Shown here one piece after another: positions 63,982 to 64,000 of a stretch of 64,000 bases of DNA (position 1 is its first letter; the number at the start of each line of letters is the position of its first letter). A model generated the notes under the pieces. The model was not told the DNA's origin. It ran no database searches and worked only from the letters and a program-made list of their open reading frames with translations. The position numbers and the translations under genes were made by a program. Origin of the DNA: Antennarius striatus (lineage: Eukaryota; Chordata; Actinopteri; Lophiiformes; Antennariidae); assembly GCF_040054535.1 (NCBI RefSeq), contig NC_090779.1, positions 25,462,001 through 25,526,000 on the forward strand. The letters are read 5' to 3'.

Positions 63982-64000
63982 GTAGTGATAACTGAACTTC

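Overview
The window looks like nuclear DNA of a percomorph-type teleost fish. It holds split genes with short GT-AG introns, very many long (CA/GT)n microsatellites and minisatellites, and the usual fish mobile elements: hAT-like, Tc1-mariner, piggyBac and RTE-type LINE remnants. The proteins resemble vertebrate families. I saw no bacterial-style operons, CRISPR arrays, tRNA or rRNA genes, and no retrovirus, LTR element or Polinton. All calls come from reading translations and splice signals by eye; no search was run.

Layout. (1) 1-12.5 kb, minus strand: the first three coding exons of a group III metabotropic glutamate receptor, closest to GRM8. It runs off the left edge, and its two large introns are full of tandem repeats; a CpG-rich likely promoter lies at about 13.6-14.4 kb. 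(2) 15.1-33.5 kb, minus strand: three tandem genes of the BAAT/type-I acyl-CoA thioesterase family (copies A, B, C), each with ten coding exons. A and B come from a duplication of about 5.5 kb and show signs of gene conversion. B has lost its ATG and carries a LINE in one intron and a piggyBac in its 5' flank. Only C ends in a canonical peroxisomal signal (-SKL). (3) 33.5-38.1 kb: a repeat-rich spacer with a Tc1 fragment. (4) 38.2-39.6 kb, minus: an intronless BTB-kelch gene, kbtbd13. (5) 41.1-43.7 kb, plus: a six-exon PIM kinase, best matched to PIM3. (6) 45.3-48.0 kb, plus: ftsj1, a tRNA anticodon-loop 2'-O-methyltransferase. (7) 48.5 to about 55.6 kb, plus: brd1 (BRPF2), with an N-terminal region, PHD1-knuckle-PHD2 and bromodomain, but a PWWP domain that appears to have decayed. 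(8) 55.6-64 kb: no gene seen; microsatellites, hairpins, a hAT-like terminus and a few AT-rich stretches that could be regulatory.

The genes do not form one pathway. PIM3 and BRD1 are close neighbours on human 22q13.33, so (5)-(7) look like an old syntenic block with ftsj1 between them. The acyl-CoA thioesterase cluster is the dynamic part of the window. The points most worth following are the brd1 PWWP decay, the mosaic of near-identical and diverged exons in the thioesterase cluster, the different C-termini of its copies, and splice acceptors built on UG repeats.
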